Below, one piece after another: positions 36,411 to 45,866 of a stretch of 64,000 nucleotides of DNA; the stretch's first letter is position 1, and each line of letters begins with the position of its first letter. This stretch comes from CAXXHQ01 sp963665265 (lineage in GTDB: Bacteria > Planctomycetota > Planctomycetia > Pirellulales > Thermoguttaceae). The stretch is taken from assembly GCA_963665265.2 (NCBI GenBank), contig OY762224.2:1984001-2048000 (forward strand). The letters run 5' to 3'. A model generated the notes under the pieces. The model saw only the letters and a list, made by a program, of their open reading frames with translations, ran no database searches and had not been told where the DNA came from. The position numbers and the translations under genes are program-made.

Positions 36411-37547
36411 TTAGCGGTATTTTTCCGATTGTAAAATTCTTTTCGGCAGAAACGGTTCGATGGGGATTTCGGTCGGGCGCCCCATGACGTAATCGGCGAT
36501 CAGTCGGGCGGTTCCCAGCGAAGTCGTAATGCCGAGCCCTTCATGGCCGGTCGCCAAAAAGAGCGATTCGTCGTCGGGATGCGGGCCGATCAAGGGGAGT
36601 TTATCGGGAGCGGCGGCGCGGAAGCCGGTCCAAACGCGAATGGCGTTCAACTTCGCTATCTCCGGCATGTAGAGCGCCGAGCGTTCGAGCATTTGGGAAA
36701 GGATCGCGTAATTAACTTCTCGCGAATCGTCGCCGTACTGCCGCGAGGAACCGATCAAGACTTGGCCGGTCGGACGCGGTTGAACGTTAAAGGCAACGGA
36801 GTCGCCGGAGCTCGCATGCGCCGATTTGAGGTAACCGAGTTCGACAAGCTGATGTCGAACGAAACCGGGATAGCGATCGGTAATAACCAAATGGCCTTTA
36901 CGCGGTCGAACGTTGATTTTTGTCGAAAGCATGCTTGCCCAAGCGCCGGCGGCGTTGACGGTCAAATCGGCATCGAGCGTCGAGCCGTCGGCCAGCGTGA
37001 CCGATTTGCCGGTCATATTCGTCACTCGCTCGCCAAGACGCACGACGCCGCCATGGCTTTTCACCGTTTCGAGCATGGCCGTCGCAATCGGAGGCGGATA
37101 GACGACGGAATCGCCGGGGACGAGCAACCCGCCCGCAAGCCCTGCGCGGAGATGCGGTTCGGACTCGACGAGCGATCGTTCTTCGAGCAATTGCGAAGAA
37201 ACGCCGCGTGCTTGATAGAAGGCGTGTTTACGTTGCGCCTCGGCCATTTCTTCGGCGTCGGCGGCGACCCAAACCGTGCCGCAGGCAAGTCTTTCGGCGC
37301 TCTTCGGCAAAGAATCGGCGCGCTCGTTCCAAAGACGTTGCGAGTAGCTGGTCAGAGCGATTTGCGGTTCCGAGTCGTCCATGACGACGACATGCCCCAT
37401 GCCGGCCGCAGTCGCTCCGCCGCCGATCGGCCCTTGATCGACGACGGTGACTTTGAATCCGTCGAGCGCGAGGGCTTCGGCCACGGCGGCGCCGACGATG
37501 CCCGCCCCGACCACAATCGCTCGTTCGCCGCCGCTCGACATAATCAT
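36411..37547 (-). CDS. D-hydroxyproline dehydrogenase, FAD-dependent DadA-like catalytic subunit
   Basis: 378 residues. The N-terminal dinucleotide fold AIVVGAGIVGAAVAEALALD and ending GHEGLGITTSLGTARLIADY are typical of the DAO/DadA family. The middle holds PRKGHLVITDRYPG and VQPRPTGQVLIGSSRQYGDD. With the alpha and [2Fe-2S] subunits next door, this matches the heteromeric D-hydroxyproline dehydrogenases described in Pseudomonas and relatives. They convert cis-4-hydroxy-D-proline to delta1-pyrroline-4-hydroxy-2-carboxylate. Electron acceptor is probably the respiratory chain. Sarcosine or D-amino-acid oxidation is the alternative if context is ignored. Confidence 0.86.
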   Translation of the reverse strand: MIMSSGGERAIVVGAGIVGAAVAEALALDGFKVTVVDQGPIGGGATAAGMGHVVVMDDSEPQIALTSYSQRLWNERADSLPKSAERLACGTVWVAADAEEMAEAQRKHAFYQARGVSSQLLEERSLVESEPHLRAGLAGGLLVPGDSVVYPPPIATAMLETVKSHGGVVRLGERVTNMTGKSVTLADGSTLDADLTVNAAGAWASMLSTKINVRPRKGHLVITDRYPGFVRHQLVELGYLKSAHASSGDSVAFNVQPRPTGQVLIGSSRQYGDDSREVNYAILSQMLERSALYMPEIAKLNAIRVWTGFRAAAPDKLPLIGPHPDDESLFLATGHEGLGITTSLGTARLIADYVMGRPTEIPIEPFLPKRILQSEKYR

Positions 37548-37554
37548 TTTTCTT

Positions 37555-38508
37555 TTACGTAGAGAGTCCGACTTTGAACGGGTCTTTGGGATCGAGCAGC
37601 AGCGTCGCCTCGGCGTTAATGAAGGCCGTGCCTCGGATGCGAGGAATAATTTGACCGGCGTCGTCGATGCGGACCGAACCCTCGAAGACCGAACCGATGA
37701 CCGATTCTTGCCGCCACGTTTGGCCTTTTTTTAATTTGCCCGATTCGTAGAGGCAGGCCAACTTGGCCGAGGTGCCGGTGCCGCACGGCGAGCGGTCGTA
37801 GGCCTTGCCGGGACAAAGGACGAAATTTCGCGAGTCGTTTTCCGGATTCGCGGCGGGACCGAACAGTTCGACGTGGTCGATCAATGCGCCGTCTTTGCCG
37901 GCGATATGGTTGTCTTCCAACGCTTTACGAATCCGCCAGCCGACGTCGATGAGGCGATCGGTATTGTCGGCCGCGATGCGCTCTTGCGAATTATTCACGA
38001 GGAAGAACCAATTTCCGCCCCACGCCACGTCGCCGATGACCGTGCCGTAGTCGGGAACGTCGACCGACACGTCTTTGGCGAACCGGTAGCTCGGAACGTT
38101 TTCGAGCGTGACGGCGTTTTCGCCGTCGTAGTCGAACGTGACGACGCCGACGGGCGTTTCGAGTTTATACGACCCGGCCGTGATGCGACCCATGTGGCCG
38201 AGCGTGACGGCCAGACCGATCGTGCCGTGACCGCACATGCCCAGGTATCCGACGTTATTGAAAAAAATCACGCCCGAAACGCACGTCGGATCGGTCGGCG
38301 CGGTAAGCAACGCGCCGACGGTCAATTCGCTTCCGCGCGGTTCGTTGACGATGGCCGAGCGATACGCGTCGTACTTTTCGGCGAAAATTTTGCGGCGTTC
38401 GGCGAGAGGTCCTCGCCCGAGGCCCGGGCCGCCTGCCGTAACCACTCGCGTCGGCTCTCCGCCCGTATGACTGTCGATCACGCGAATTCGATAAAGGTCT
38501 TTCGGCAT
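37555..38508 (-). CDS. 4-hydroxyproline 2-epimerase (proline racemase family)
   Basis: 317 residues. Both active-site Cys of the family are present: GYLGMCGHGTIG (Cys92) and DRSPCGTGTSAKLA (Cys242). Two Cys separate it from the Cys/Thr dehydratases of the same family. The N-terminus VIDSHTGGEPTRVV is typical of hydroxyproline epimerases rather than proline racemase, and the operon also supports this. It interconverts trans-4-hydroxy-L-proline and cis-4-hydroxy-D-proline, the first step of the pathway. It lies 7 bases upstream of the beta dehydrogenase subunit. Confidence 0.93.
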   Translation of the reverse strand: MPKDLYRIRVIDSHTGGEPTRVVTAGGPGLGRGPLAERRKIFAEKYDAYRSAIVNEPRGSELTVGALLTAPTDPTCVSGVIFFNNVGYLGMCGHGTIGLAVTLGHMGRITAGSYKLETPVGVVTFDYDGENAVTLENVPSYRFAKDVSVDVPDYGTVIGDVAWGGNWFFLVNNSQERIAADNTDRLIDVGWRIRKALEDNHIAGKDGALIDHVELFGPAANPENDSRNFVLCPGKAYDRSPCGTGTSAKLACLYESGKLKKGQTWRQESVIGSVFEGSVRIDDAGQIIPRIRGTAFINAEATLLLDPKDPFKVGLST

Positions 38509-38534
38509 AGGCGGCCTTCGTCAACGATGAATGG

Positions 38535-39917
38535 CTATCGGCTGGGGTTTTGCATAACCGCCGGGAATTGCTGAAGAATCGCCGGCTCTTTCATTATTCT
38601 TTCGCAGTCGTCCAGCTCCGTAGGCGCCGAGACTGTTAAATTCTCGATTCCGTCTTCAGTGACGACGACCGTATCCTCGATCCTGAGATACAATTCCTCT
38701 TCGGGAATCACGAGTTCCGGATCGACGGTGAAAACGAGTCCGGCTTGAATGGGATACGGCGCCCAATGCGTCGCTTCGTGCACGGACATTCCCACGGCGT
38801 GAGAAAGCGGGCGGTCGCTTTCCAATAATTTCAATGCGCCGGCTTTGTAAATCGGTTTCGACCAATTCCATTTTTCGACGACGGGACGCATCTTGGCGGC
38901 CGCTTCGGCGAGGACTTCGCCTTTCATTTTTCCGGGACGAATAGACGAAAGAAGCGTCTTGTGATGCTCGACGACGAATCCGTACAACTCGCGTTGCAGA
39001 GGAGAATACTTCCCGTTCACCGGCCACATGCGCCCGATGTCCGACGTGTAATAGTTGTATTCGGGCGCGTAGTCGAAAATGACGAGGTCGCCGTCCTTCA
39101 TCTGCGAATTGTTGCGCCAATAGTGCATCATCCACGTATTGGCGGCGCCGGCGGCGATGATCGGGCGATAGCCGGCCCCTTGCGCGCCGTTGATCTGGAA
39201 GAAGTAATCGGCGAGAGCGCCAAGTTGGAATTCATAAAGGCCCGGGCGGGTCGTCTTCATCGCCTCGACGCAGGCGAGCGCCGAAAGAAACGCGGCTTTA
39301 CGCATAACTTCGAGTTCGGCGGGCGACTTCGTTAGGCGTTGTACGTGAACGATCGGAGAAAGGTCGCGGAACTCGGCCGTCGGCGCAAGTTGCGCGATCC
39401 GCGTCATTAAGTGCGTCTCGCGCGAAGGCCGGCCGTCCATCGGGTCTTCGTTAATGCATTTCGTATAATGTCGCAGCGTGTCTTGGCATTGGCGGTAGTT
39501 TTCGCCGGGCGCACGCATTACCCAGACGTTTTTCAACGTCTTCATATCTTCGGTGATTTGGGCGACGGGGCGAACCTCGTCGATGAGCGTTCGCTTTAAG
39601 ACGAATTCGCCGTCCGAATCGCAGAGATTGGGGCCGTCGGTCTTTTCGTGGCGTTTGTCGCGCGGCGGAAGATAGAGCACGCTTTTGCCCGAGTCGGCGT
39701 CCATCGTCAAATAGGCGTGCGGGACTTCGACCCCGGTTAAGTAATAGAAGTCGTTGTTTTGGCGAATCGGATCGAAGCCGGGAACGTCGGTCGCGCCGGT
39801 TAACACGGCCACGCCGGAGCCCATCGCTTGCATTACCTTTTTGCGGCGCGAGGAGAGCTCCTCGGCCGAAAAATCTTTTTGAAACGGAAGTAAAGCCTCT
39901 CGGTTAGTCGCGGTCAT
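38535..39917 (-). CDS. Xaa-Pro aminopeptidase (M24B)
   Basis: 460 residues. An N-terminal aminopeptidase-P domain (FSAEELSSRRKKVMQAM, NDFYYLTGVE, LYLPPRDKRHE) is followed by the pita-bread M24 domain. Metal ligands are visible: VIFDYAPEYNYYTSDIGRMW (two Asp), SHAVGMSVHEATH (His), DPELVIPEEELYLRIED (Glu residues). It cuts the N-terminal residue from peptides with Pro, or hydroxyproline, in position two. Located between the epimerase and the dehydrogenase genes of the hydroxyproline route on the same strand. It plausibly feeds the pathway with imino acids from collagen- or extensin-like peptides; that link is inference. Confidence 0.92.
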   Translation of the reverse strand: MTATNREALLPFQKDFSAEELSSRRKKVMQAMGSGVAVLTGATDVPGFDPIRQNNDFYYLTGVEVPHAYLTMDADSGKSVLYLPPRDKRHEKTDGPNLCDSDGEFVLKRTLIDEVRPVAQITEDMKTLKNVWVMRAPGENYRQCQDTLRHYTKCINEDPMDGRPSRETHLMTRIAQLAPTAEFRDLSPIVHVQRLTKSPAELEVMRKAAFLSALACVEAMKTTRPGLYEFQLGALADYFFQINGAQGAGYRPIIAAGAANTWMMHYWRNNSQMKDGDLVIFDYAPEYNYYTSDIGRMWPVNGKYSPLQRELYGFVVEHHKTLLSSIRPGKMKGEVLAEAAAKMRPVVEKWNWSKPIYKAGALKLLESDRPLSHAVGMSVHEATHWAPYPIQAGLVFTVDPELVIPEEELYLRIEDTVVVTEDGIENLTVSAPTELDDCERIMKEPAILQQFPAVMQNPSR

Positions 39918-39975
39918 CGAAGCTCCTCGGCAAAATCGCTCATGGCTTGCAGTTGTTCAAAATAGTTTGATACGG

Positions 39976-41562
39976 TTAGGAAACGTCGTCCGACGTCCAG
40001 CGTCCGTCAATATATCGCTGCATTTTGCCTGTTGGATTTGCGTTTTGCAAGCAGGCCGGCAGACGATGCGGGCGAACGTTATCAAACGATTCTAACTGAG
40101 TGAAGCGCAATAGCGAAGCGGGGACGCCGACGGCCGTGAAATGCGGGGAACTAGTCGCGGGGTAGGGGCCTCCGTGATTCATCGCCGGGGAAACGGCCAC
40201 TCCCGTCGGCATTTTGTCGTTAATTAAGCGCCCCACGCGCGGACGCAAAATCGGCGCGATTTCGTCGTAAGCGGCGTCGTCCGAGCCGCCGGCGGCCGAA
40301 TAGACGCAGCCGGTCAAGTTGCCTTCGAGCGTTTCGAGCGCCGCTTTCAATTCCGTAAGCGATTCGGCGACCACGATCAACGCCGAGTTGCCGAACGCCT
40401 CGGTCTGCATCTCTCGAGGCTTGGCGAGGAATTGCCGCGCGGTCGCGCGGAGCAAGGTGTTTTCGACGCGAAAGCCTGGCCCGTTGGATTCCGCGCCGCC
40501 GACGAGCAATTCGGCGCCCGCCGTTCTGATTGTTTCGATAGCTACGAGCAACGATCGGCGTCCTAATTCCGAAAAAAGCGCTCCGACCGGCGCCGCTTTC
40601 ATTTTTTCGACCGCCGATTGAATGAACGCTTCCGTTTGCGCTCCGGCGAGCATAAAGATCAAGCCGGGGTTCGTGCAGAACTGCCCGGTTCCCAGAAGAA
40701 CGCTTGAAACGAACTCCGAAACTAAGGCGTCTTGCTTTTCGGCGACGGCGCCAGGAAGGAAAACAACCGGATTGACGCTCGACATTTCGCCGAAGAACGC
40801 CTTGCCCGAGGCGTCAGCGGCCGCTTTTAATTTCATGCCGGCATGCCGCGAACCGGTGAAAGCGATTGCTTTCAATCGAGGATCGGCGATCATGCGTAGC
40901 CCGTCCTCGACGGCGATTTGATAAATCATTTGCACCGTGCCGCGTGGAAGCTTGGCGACGCCGATCGCATCGTGGGCGGCCTCGGCGAGCAAACGGCAAG
41001 TTGTCGGATGCGACGGATGCGCTTTGGCGATGACCGGATTGCCTGCCGCAACCGCGGCGGCGAAATCGCCTCCGGAAATCGCATTGAATGCGAAGGGGAA
41101 ATTGTTCGGGCCCAGAATCCAGACGGGACCGATCGGCGCCAAATAGGACCGTAGCCCCGCCTTTGCGTCGATCGTCGGGCGGCGCCACGATCCGTCACGC
41201 GCGGCCTCGGCCGCATGACGAAGCTGGTTCGTCGTACGCGGCAGTTCGACCTCTTTTAATCGCGGAGCGACAGGTAAGGCCGTCTCTAAATGCGCGGCCG
41301 CGACGATCGCCTCGGTTCGAGATTCTATGTTGACGGCGAACTGCTCGAGAAACGCGGCGATCCTCTCGTCACGATCGTGCAACGCTCGAAGCTCGGCGGC
41401 GGCGGTCGCCGAAGCTTGTAACGCAAGCTCGACGTCGGATTGCGATGAAACGGGATAGACGTCGGCGAGCGTTTCGCCGTTCGTCGGATTGCAGGCAGAA
41501 AATGTTCCTGTCGCGTCCGACGCTCGCCATTCTCCGTCAATTAAAATCGGATGCGAAGTCAT
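39976..41562 (-). CDS. Alpha-ketoglutarate semialdehyde dehydrogenase
   Basis: 528 residues from the ATG at 41562 (MTSHPILIDGEWRAS, the family-typical start); an ATG 33 bases upstream is in frame. Aldehyde-dehydrogenase residues: Asn154 in GPNNFPFAF, Glu259 in FFGEMSSVNP, catalytic Cys296 in GTGQFCTNPG. The sequence is of the NADP-type ketoglutarate semialdehyde branch (for example GGDFAAAVAAGNPVIAKAHPSHP). It oxidises 2-oxoglutarate semialdehyde, the last pathway intermediate, to 2-oxoglutarate for the citric-acid cycle. Sugar-acid pathways end in the same step, but the neighbours indicate hydroxyproline. Confidence 0.92.
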   Translation of the reverse strand: MTSHPILIDGEWRASDATGTFSACNPTNGETLADVYPVSSQSDVELALQASATAAAELRALHDRDERIAAFLEQFAVNIESRTEAIVAAAHLETALPVAPRLKEVELPRTTNQLRHAAEAARDGSWRRPTIDAKAGLRSYLAPIGPVWILGPNNFPFAFNAISGGDFAAAVAAGNPVIAKAHPSHPTTCRLLAEAAHDAIGVAKLPRGTVQMIYQIAVEDGLRMIADPRLKAIAFTGSRHAGMKLKAAADASGKAFFGEMSSVNPVVFLPGAVAEKQDALVSEFVSSVLLGTGQFCTNPGLIFMLAGAQTEAFIQSAVEKMKAAPVGALFSELGRRSLLVAIETIRTAGAELLVGGAESNGPGFRVENTLLRATARQFLAKPREMQTEAFGNSALIVVAESLTELKAALETLEGNLTGCVYSAAGGSDDAAYDEIAPILRPRVGRLINDKMPTGVAVSPAMNHGGPYPATSSPHFTAVGVPASLLRFTQLESFDNVRPHRLPACLQNANPTGKMQRYIDGRWTSDDVS

Positions 41563-41633
41563 GTTTATCGTATTTGATTGCCGCTCGACCGTCATTTCCG
41601 TCGCCCTAAAATTCTGCGATTATTCGCGGTTTA

Positions 41634-42533
41634 CTATGATGCCGTCGGGCGCGTCGCGATCGCTTTACGAACCATGGCGACGATGCGGTCACGTTCTTCG
41701 GCGACGAGCGGCAGACGCGGCGGCCGAGTAATCTCGTTTCCGTAACCGCATTCGGCCGACGCCAGTTTGATGTATTGCACCAACTTGACGAACGTGTCGA
41801 GGTGTAGAAGGGGCGTGTACCAAGCGTAAACGCGACGGGCTTCTTCAAACTTGCCCGCTTCGAGCAAATCCCAAAGCAGACGGTTTTCGCCGGGAAACGC
41901 ATTGACCAAACCGGAAATCCAGCCTTGCACGCCGAGGACGTAGGATTCCATCACGAGGTCGTCCACGCCGCAAAACAGGAGGAATCGATCGCCGACGGCG
42001 TTCTTAATGTCGGTGATGCGCCGCGGATTGTCGGACGATTCCTTAATTGCCACGATGTTCTTCACGTCGGCAAGTTGCGTGAACGTCTCGGGCAGAATAT
42101 CGACGCCGTAGGAAACGGGATTGTTATAGATCATCACCGGCAGATCGGTCGCTGCGGCGACGGCCCGAAAATGCGAGACCGCCTCACGCTGATCGGCCTT
42201 ATAGGCCATGCAAGGGAGAACCATTAAACCGTCGACTCCCGCCTTTTGCGCATCGACGGCGAATTGAACGGCTCGTTTAGTCGTTAATTCCGAGACGCCG
42301 GTCAATACGGGAATCCGTTTGTTCACATGCGCGACGACCGCCGTGAGCAACTCTATCTTCTCGGCCGGTTCGAGCGAATTGTTTTCGCCGACGGTGCCGA
42401 GCATAACGAGGCCATGAACGCCGGCCTTGAGCATGGCGTCAATATGTTTGAGTGTGGCGGGCGTGTCGAGCGAAAAATCCTCTTTGAACTGCGTGCATGC
42501 GGCAGGAAAAACGCCGCGCCATGAAACGCTCAT
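41634..42533 (-). CDS. DHDPS-family lyase/deaminase, probable pyrroline-4-hydroxy-2-carboxylate deaminase
   Basis: 299 residues. A GGGAG ribosome site precedes the ATG. Class I aldolase barrel of the DapA/NAL family with Schiff-base Lys164 in IVAIKESSDNP, Tyr136 in MIYNNPVSYG, and GTVGENNSLEPAEKIELL near the N-terminus. DapA itself has a TTGE motif and sits elsewhere in lysine operons. Here the operon contains all other steps of 4-hydroxyproline breakdown. The missing reaction is deamination of delta1-pyrroline-4-hydroxy-2-carboxylate to 2-oxoglutarate semialdehyde, which is done by a member of this family. It is the first gene of the minus-strand cluster. Confidence 0.86.
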   Translation of the reverse strand: MSVSWRGVFPAACTQFKEDFSLDTPATLKHIDAMLKAGVHGLVMLGTVGENNSLEPAEKIELLTAVVAHVNKRIPVLTGVSELTTKRAVQFAVDAQKAGVDGLMVLPCMAYKADQREAVSHFRAVAAATDLPVMIYNNPVSYGVDILPETFTQLADVKNIVAIKESSDNPRRITDIKNAVGDRFLLFCGVDDLVMESYVLGVQGWISGLVNAFPGENRLLWDLLEAGKFEEARRVYAWYTPLLHLDTFVKLVQYIKLASAECGYGNEITRPPRLPLVAEERDRIVAMVRKAIATRPTAS

Positions 42534-42894
42534 AATGACTCCCGGTAGTGTAATTGACGACTGTTTTCAAATTCCTTGCTAATCCTATAGAGGCTATGCG
42601 AAAAGTCAATGAAATCGCAGTTCGGAGATTGACGGGGACCGATTATTTCATCTACCGCAACATCTGATTCAGCATAGTGGTTTTGATTAGATCGCAGGAT
42701 TATTGCCGGGCCTTTTTTTCCCTCCAATTCGCTTGGACGGATATGTTTTTAACGGACGGTTTTGCGGGGGGGATTGAGCGCCTAGACCATCGAAGGTAAG
42801 CTGACGAATTGTCTTTTCAAAATGAGGAGAAGGGGAGGGTTAATCCACGCCAATTATTGCTAATGGCGCGAGGAATGAACCATACTGCCGAAAT
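42534..42894. other. Intergenic region upstream of the hydroxyproline cluster
   Basis: About 360 bases between the minus-strand cluster and the plus-strand unknown gene. It should contain the promoter of the catabolic cluster. I see no convincing RNA gene or terminator. Short frames here have no family resemblance. Confidence 0.4.
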
Positions 42895-43695
42895 GTGCGT
42901 CAATTTACCGAGATTGGCGTTTCTTTAGTCTTCTACAAAAATGGACTTGGTGCGATTATTGAAAAAGACTTATCTGAGTTTCTCTCTGCAGGATTCATCA
43001 TCACTCGTGCAGTTGCACGTCCGCCGTATTCTTCCGTTGATTTACTGCCTGAATTGATTCTGAGCGGTTCGGATTGCATTGCGCAATTCGTCCCTGATAC
43101 ATGGTGCATTGATTGGGCGAACGATAAACCTGAATCGCGTCTTGAGACGGCGAAGTTTTTCGGGCTGGATTGCCCCAGGGCGGCGGAAGTTTCGGCTTGG
43201 GCGACGCCGCGCTTTGGAATAGATTTCGGCTGGCCGAACGTTATCTATAACTTGGAAACAGCAGTACAACTCGTTGGGAAGTTTTTGCCTTCGCTGCCGG
43301 ACGTCAAAATACTTGAACTTGCGCTTCACCGAACGCATGTCGCTCGTTTTTGCGAAGCCGCGGCTCCTGAATCGCAAAAACCGGGGTTTGCGCCAAACGG
43401 CATGCAAGGCGTATACGAAGTAGTTATGAAAGCGACTCCGCAAGTGGCAGGCGGGCGGGTTCTCGGATTTGAGCCGCGAGTTTTCGATGTTGTGCTCTCT
43501 TGCTCTTGGCTCTGTAACGGATTGGAGAGGACGATCGCCGAAAAACTGAATATCCAGCCGAATCGTTTTGGACTTATTGAAACCTTCGTGGACGCTTGTT
43601 GTGCCGTTCAGTACATTTCGAGAGCCGATGTTGGAGCGGAACCGGGGCTTTGGCTCCCATGGTTAATCATTGACCATTCAAATACCAAAAAATAA
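42895..43695 (+). CDS. Unrecognised 266-residue protein
   Basis: The only possible start in this frame is GTG at 42895, with no clear RBS; the frame stops upstream at 41 bases before a usable site. Soluble, no signal peptide or membrane segment. It is rich in Trp, Cys and aromatic residues: DTWCIDWANDKPESR, VLSCSWLCNGLERTI, FVDACCAVQYISRADV. The ordered codon use and length argue for a real gene. I do not recognise the family. It stands alone between the hydroxyproline cluster and the HEAT-repeat gene, so context gives no function. Confidence 0.62.
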   Translation: MRQFTEIGVSLVFYKNGLGAIIEKDLSEFLSAGFIITRAVARPPYSSVDLLPELILSGSDCIAQFVPDTWCIDWANDKPESRLETAKFFGLDCPRAAEVSAWATPRFGIDFGWPNVIYNLETAVQLVGKFLPSLPDVKILELALHRTHVARFCEAAAPESQKPGFAPNGMQGVYEVVMKATPQVAGGRVLGFEPRVFDVVLSCSWLCNGLERTIAEKLNIQPNRFGLIETFVDACCAVQYISRADVGAEPGLWLPWLIIDHSNTKK

Positions 43696-44141
43696 TTTGT
43701 TGATACAGATATGGCCAGTTCTTTTCTATTCACAAACTCAGCCGTCTAGTTGGAGCTTAGACTTGTAAGGCTCTGCATTGCCCCGGATTGACGGACTCCA
43801 GGCGGGCGGAGGATTACGAATCCTGCCGAAAATTAGCGTCGATGAGCGAAAATCAGCGTTCCCCGCTTCTCTTTAAAAAAACCGCCGCCGTCGGATCCTT
43901 CTTCGTCGCCGTCGGCAAAGCTGCTCCGATTAAGACGTCTATGACGGTTTTCCCGACCAATCTCGTCTTTCCGAGGATCGAAATAGGACATTTTTCGTCA
44001 GAGGTCCATGCGCAACCTATATTATCTGGGGGATATTGCGGAACCGCATTGCGCCGTAACCGTTTTTGCGCGAACATTTTTCGCAAAGGCCGGTTGCGTG
44101 AAAAACCGGGAAGTTGAGCGTCTTCGCTCGAAAAATGCAGG
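43696..44141. other. Gene-free stretch
   Basis: No convincing gene. One frame of 109 residues (43788-44117) has no family resemblance and irregular composition. Promoter and leader of the HEAT-repeat gene are expected at the right end, but no clear RBS is seen. Confidence 0.4.
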
Positions 44142-45866
44142 ATGGGATCAGCAACTAACGCGACATATCGATTCCTAGCCAAAACCGATAACGGCGCGGC
44201 GACGGAAATTCTCGTGGCGAGCTTGGATTATCCAGTTCCGGAAATCCAAGACCTTGCGCTGCGCGCGTTGCTTTCCCGAAAAGATCCCGCAGGTCATCGC
44301 GAAATCTTCCGTCGTTTGCCGAAGATGAACGAGTCAGCGAAGGCGATCGTCAGCGAACGGCCCGACCGCTTGGCGAACGTCGCCGGCTCGGTGATAAGCA
44401 ATCCGGACGCCTCGGCATGCGAGACCGGTCGCAAAGCGATTCTCGAATTCCGACTCTACGAGGCGTTTCCCACGGTTCTTTCCAACATTACCGGGGAACA
44501 TCCGCAAAAAGAAATTCTCGCGCAGACCGTGTTGGAGCTGACGGAGCAGTTCTATGCCGACTTGAGCAGTTGCGACGACAAGAAAAAGCACGACCGGATG
44601 GATTACATTCGTCCGTGGGTCATCGGATCGTTGGAAGACGCCGCTCGAAAATACGCGTCGCACAAAAGCCGGCCTGTTATGGAGGCGTTCTTGCTTGTCA
44701 CGAAGCGCAAGAACAAGACCTTGCGCGACATCTTGAACCAACCCAACAGCGACAACTACAAAGAATTGGTCGACATTCTCAAGACGAGTCAGCGCGGCGG
44801 CATCGTGCGGCTTTTGCTCACGTTCCTTGAGGAAGCGGAGCCTCCTTTGGCGATTGAAGAGGTGTTCGCCTCTCGGTACGACTCGAAATTCGTCGAGTAT
44901 TATTTCAAATCAATCACGCCGGAGATTCCCTCGGCCTTCGGCAAGACGTTGGCCGGCATGCAGAATATCGAATGGGCGAAGCCGGGACATCCGGCCTTTG
45001 AACAATTCGACGACGTTCAGCAGGATGCGGCCGTTCGATTAATTATGGCGTCGGGAATGAAGCGAGTCGACGTTTTGCCGGTCCTCGAATATCTTTTGAA
45101 GGCGGGCAAGTTGGGAGGTCGACGTGCGGCGGCGAAGGCTTTGGCGGATATTCGTTTGCCCGAGGCGGGCGCGGTTCTCGTCCATGCGATTCGCGATCCG
45201 GACCCTATCGTTCGCGCCACGCTCATTCGACAACTGCGTCAGCGCAACGTTCCAGGCGCAGTCACGCTAATGATTCGTCTTTCGGACAGCAATCACCAGG
45301 AAGTGCGCGACGCTTTGCGCGATAGCTTGCCCGAGTTTACTTTCGCCCAGTTGATGATGAATTTTGATTCGCTTCCCGACGCGGCGTTGCATACTTGCTG
45401 CCAGTTGGTAAGCAAGTTAGATCCCGAAGCGGTTCCGAAGTTGGGCGAGGAAATGCGACTGCCGGCTTTTTCGCGAAGGTATCGCGCGGTTCAAGCGGCT
45501 TGCGCAATGAACCTCGCTCCGAAATTGGAAGAAGATTTAGTGCGGCTCCTCGAGGATGAAGAGCAAGTCGTTCGCGCGGCGGCGACGAAAGCCCTGGGCG
45601 AGTGTCCGTCCGATAACGCCTATGAGGCGCTTCGCTACGCCTTGAGCGATCGAAGTTTGACGGTTCGCGAGGCGGCCGAGTTGAGCTTACGGCAAATTAA
45701 AGCGATTCGCTACGGTATGGAACGGGCGATTTCGCATAACAGCCTTTCTCCGATGACGGAGGAGGAGTTGCTTCAAGATATCGAAGGCTTGTTGGCCGAA
45801 ATCGAACGACAAATTTTGGCTGCGACGAAACCGGAACCTGCAACGACGGGGGCTGCGGCATCATGA
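44142..45866 (+). CDS. HEAT-repeat protein
   Basis: 574 residues, almost all alpha-helical. Clear HEAT/PBS-lyase-like units are spaced about 30-37 residues apart, for example VPEIQDLALRALLSRKDP, GGRRAAAKALADIRLPEAG, PIVRATLIRQLRQRN, EQVVRAAATKALGECPSD and RSLTVREAAELSLRQI. No signal peptide. HEAT arrays bind proteins; no catalytic motif is visible. The stop codon overlaps the start of the next gene (ATGA), so the product is probably made together with the small membrane protein and may sit at the membrane through it. Function unknown. Confidence 0.88.
   Translation: MGSATNATYRFLAKTDNGAATEILVASLDYPVPEIQDLALRALLSRKDPAGHREIFRRLPKMNESAKAIVSERPDRLANVAGSVISNPDASACETGRKAILEFRLYEAFPTVLSNITGEHPQKEILAQTVLELTEQFYADLSSCDDKKKHDRMDYIRPWVIGSLEDAARKYASHKSRPVMEAFLLVTKRKNKTLRDILNQPNSDNYKELVDILKTSQRGGIVRLLLTFLEEAEPPLAIEEVFASRYDSKFVEYYFKSITPEIPSAFGKTLAGMQNIEWAKPGHPAFEQFDDVQQDAAVRLIMASGMKRVDVLPVLEYLLKAGKLGGRRAAAKALADIRLPEAGAVLVHAIRDPDPIVRATLIRQLRQRNVPGAVTLMIRLSDSNHQEVRDALRDSLPEFTFAQLMMNFDSLPDAALHTCCQLVSKLDPEAVPKLGEEMRLPAFSRRYRAVQAACAMNLAPKLEEDLVRLLEDEEQVVRAAATKALGECPSDNAYEALRYALSDRSLTVREAAELSLRQIKAIRYGMERAISHNSLSPMTEEELLQDIEGLLAEIERQILAATKPEPATTGAAAS

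Noticed and set aside
43740..43830. tRNA-like AGGAT-TACGA-ATCCT stem near 43808
   Set aside because: The loop has five bases instead of seven and no acceptor, D or anticodon arm can be folded around it.
43788..44117. 109-residue plus-strand frame
   Set aside because: Irregular composition, no motif and no RBS.
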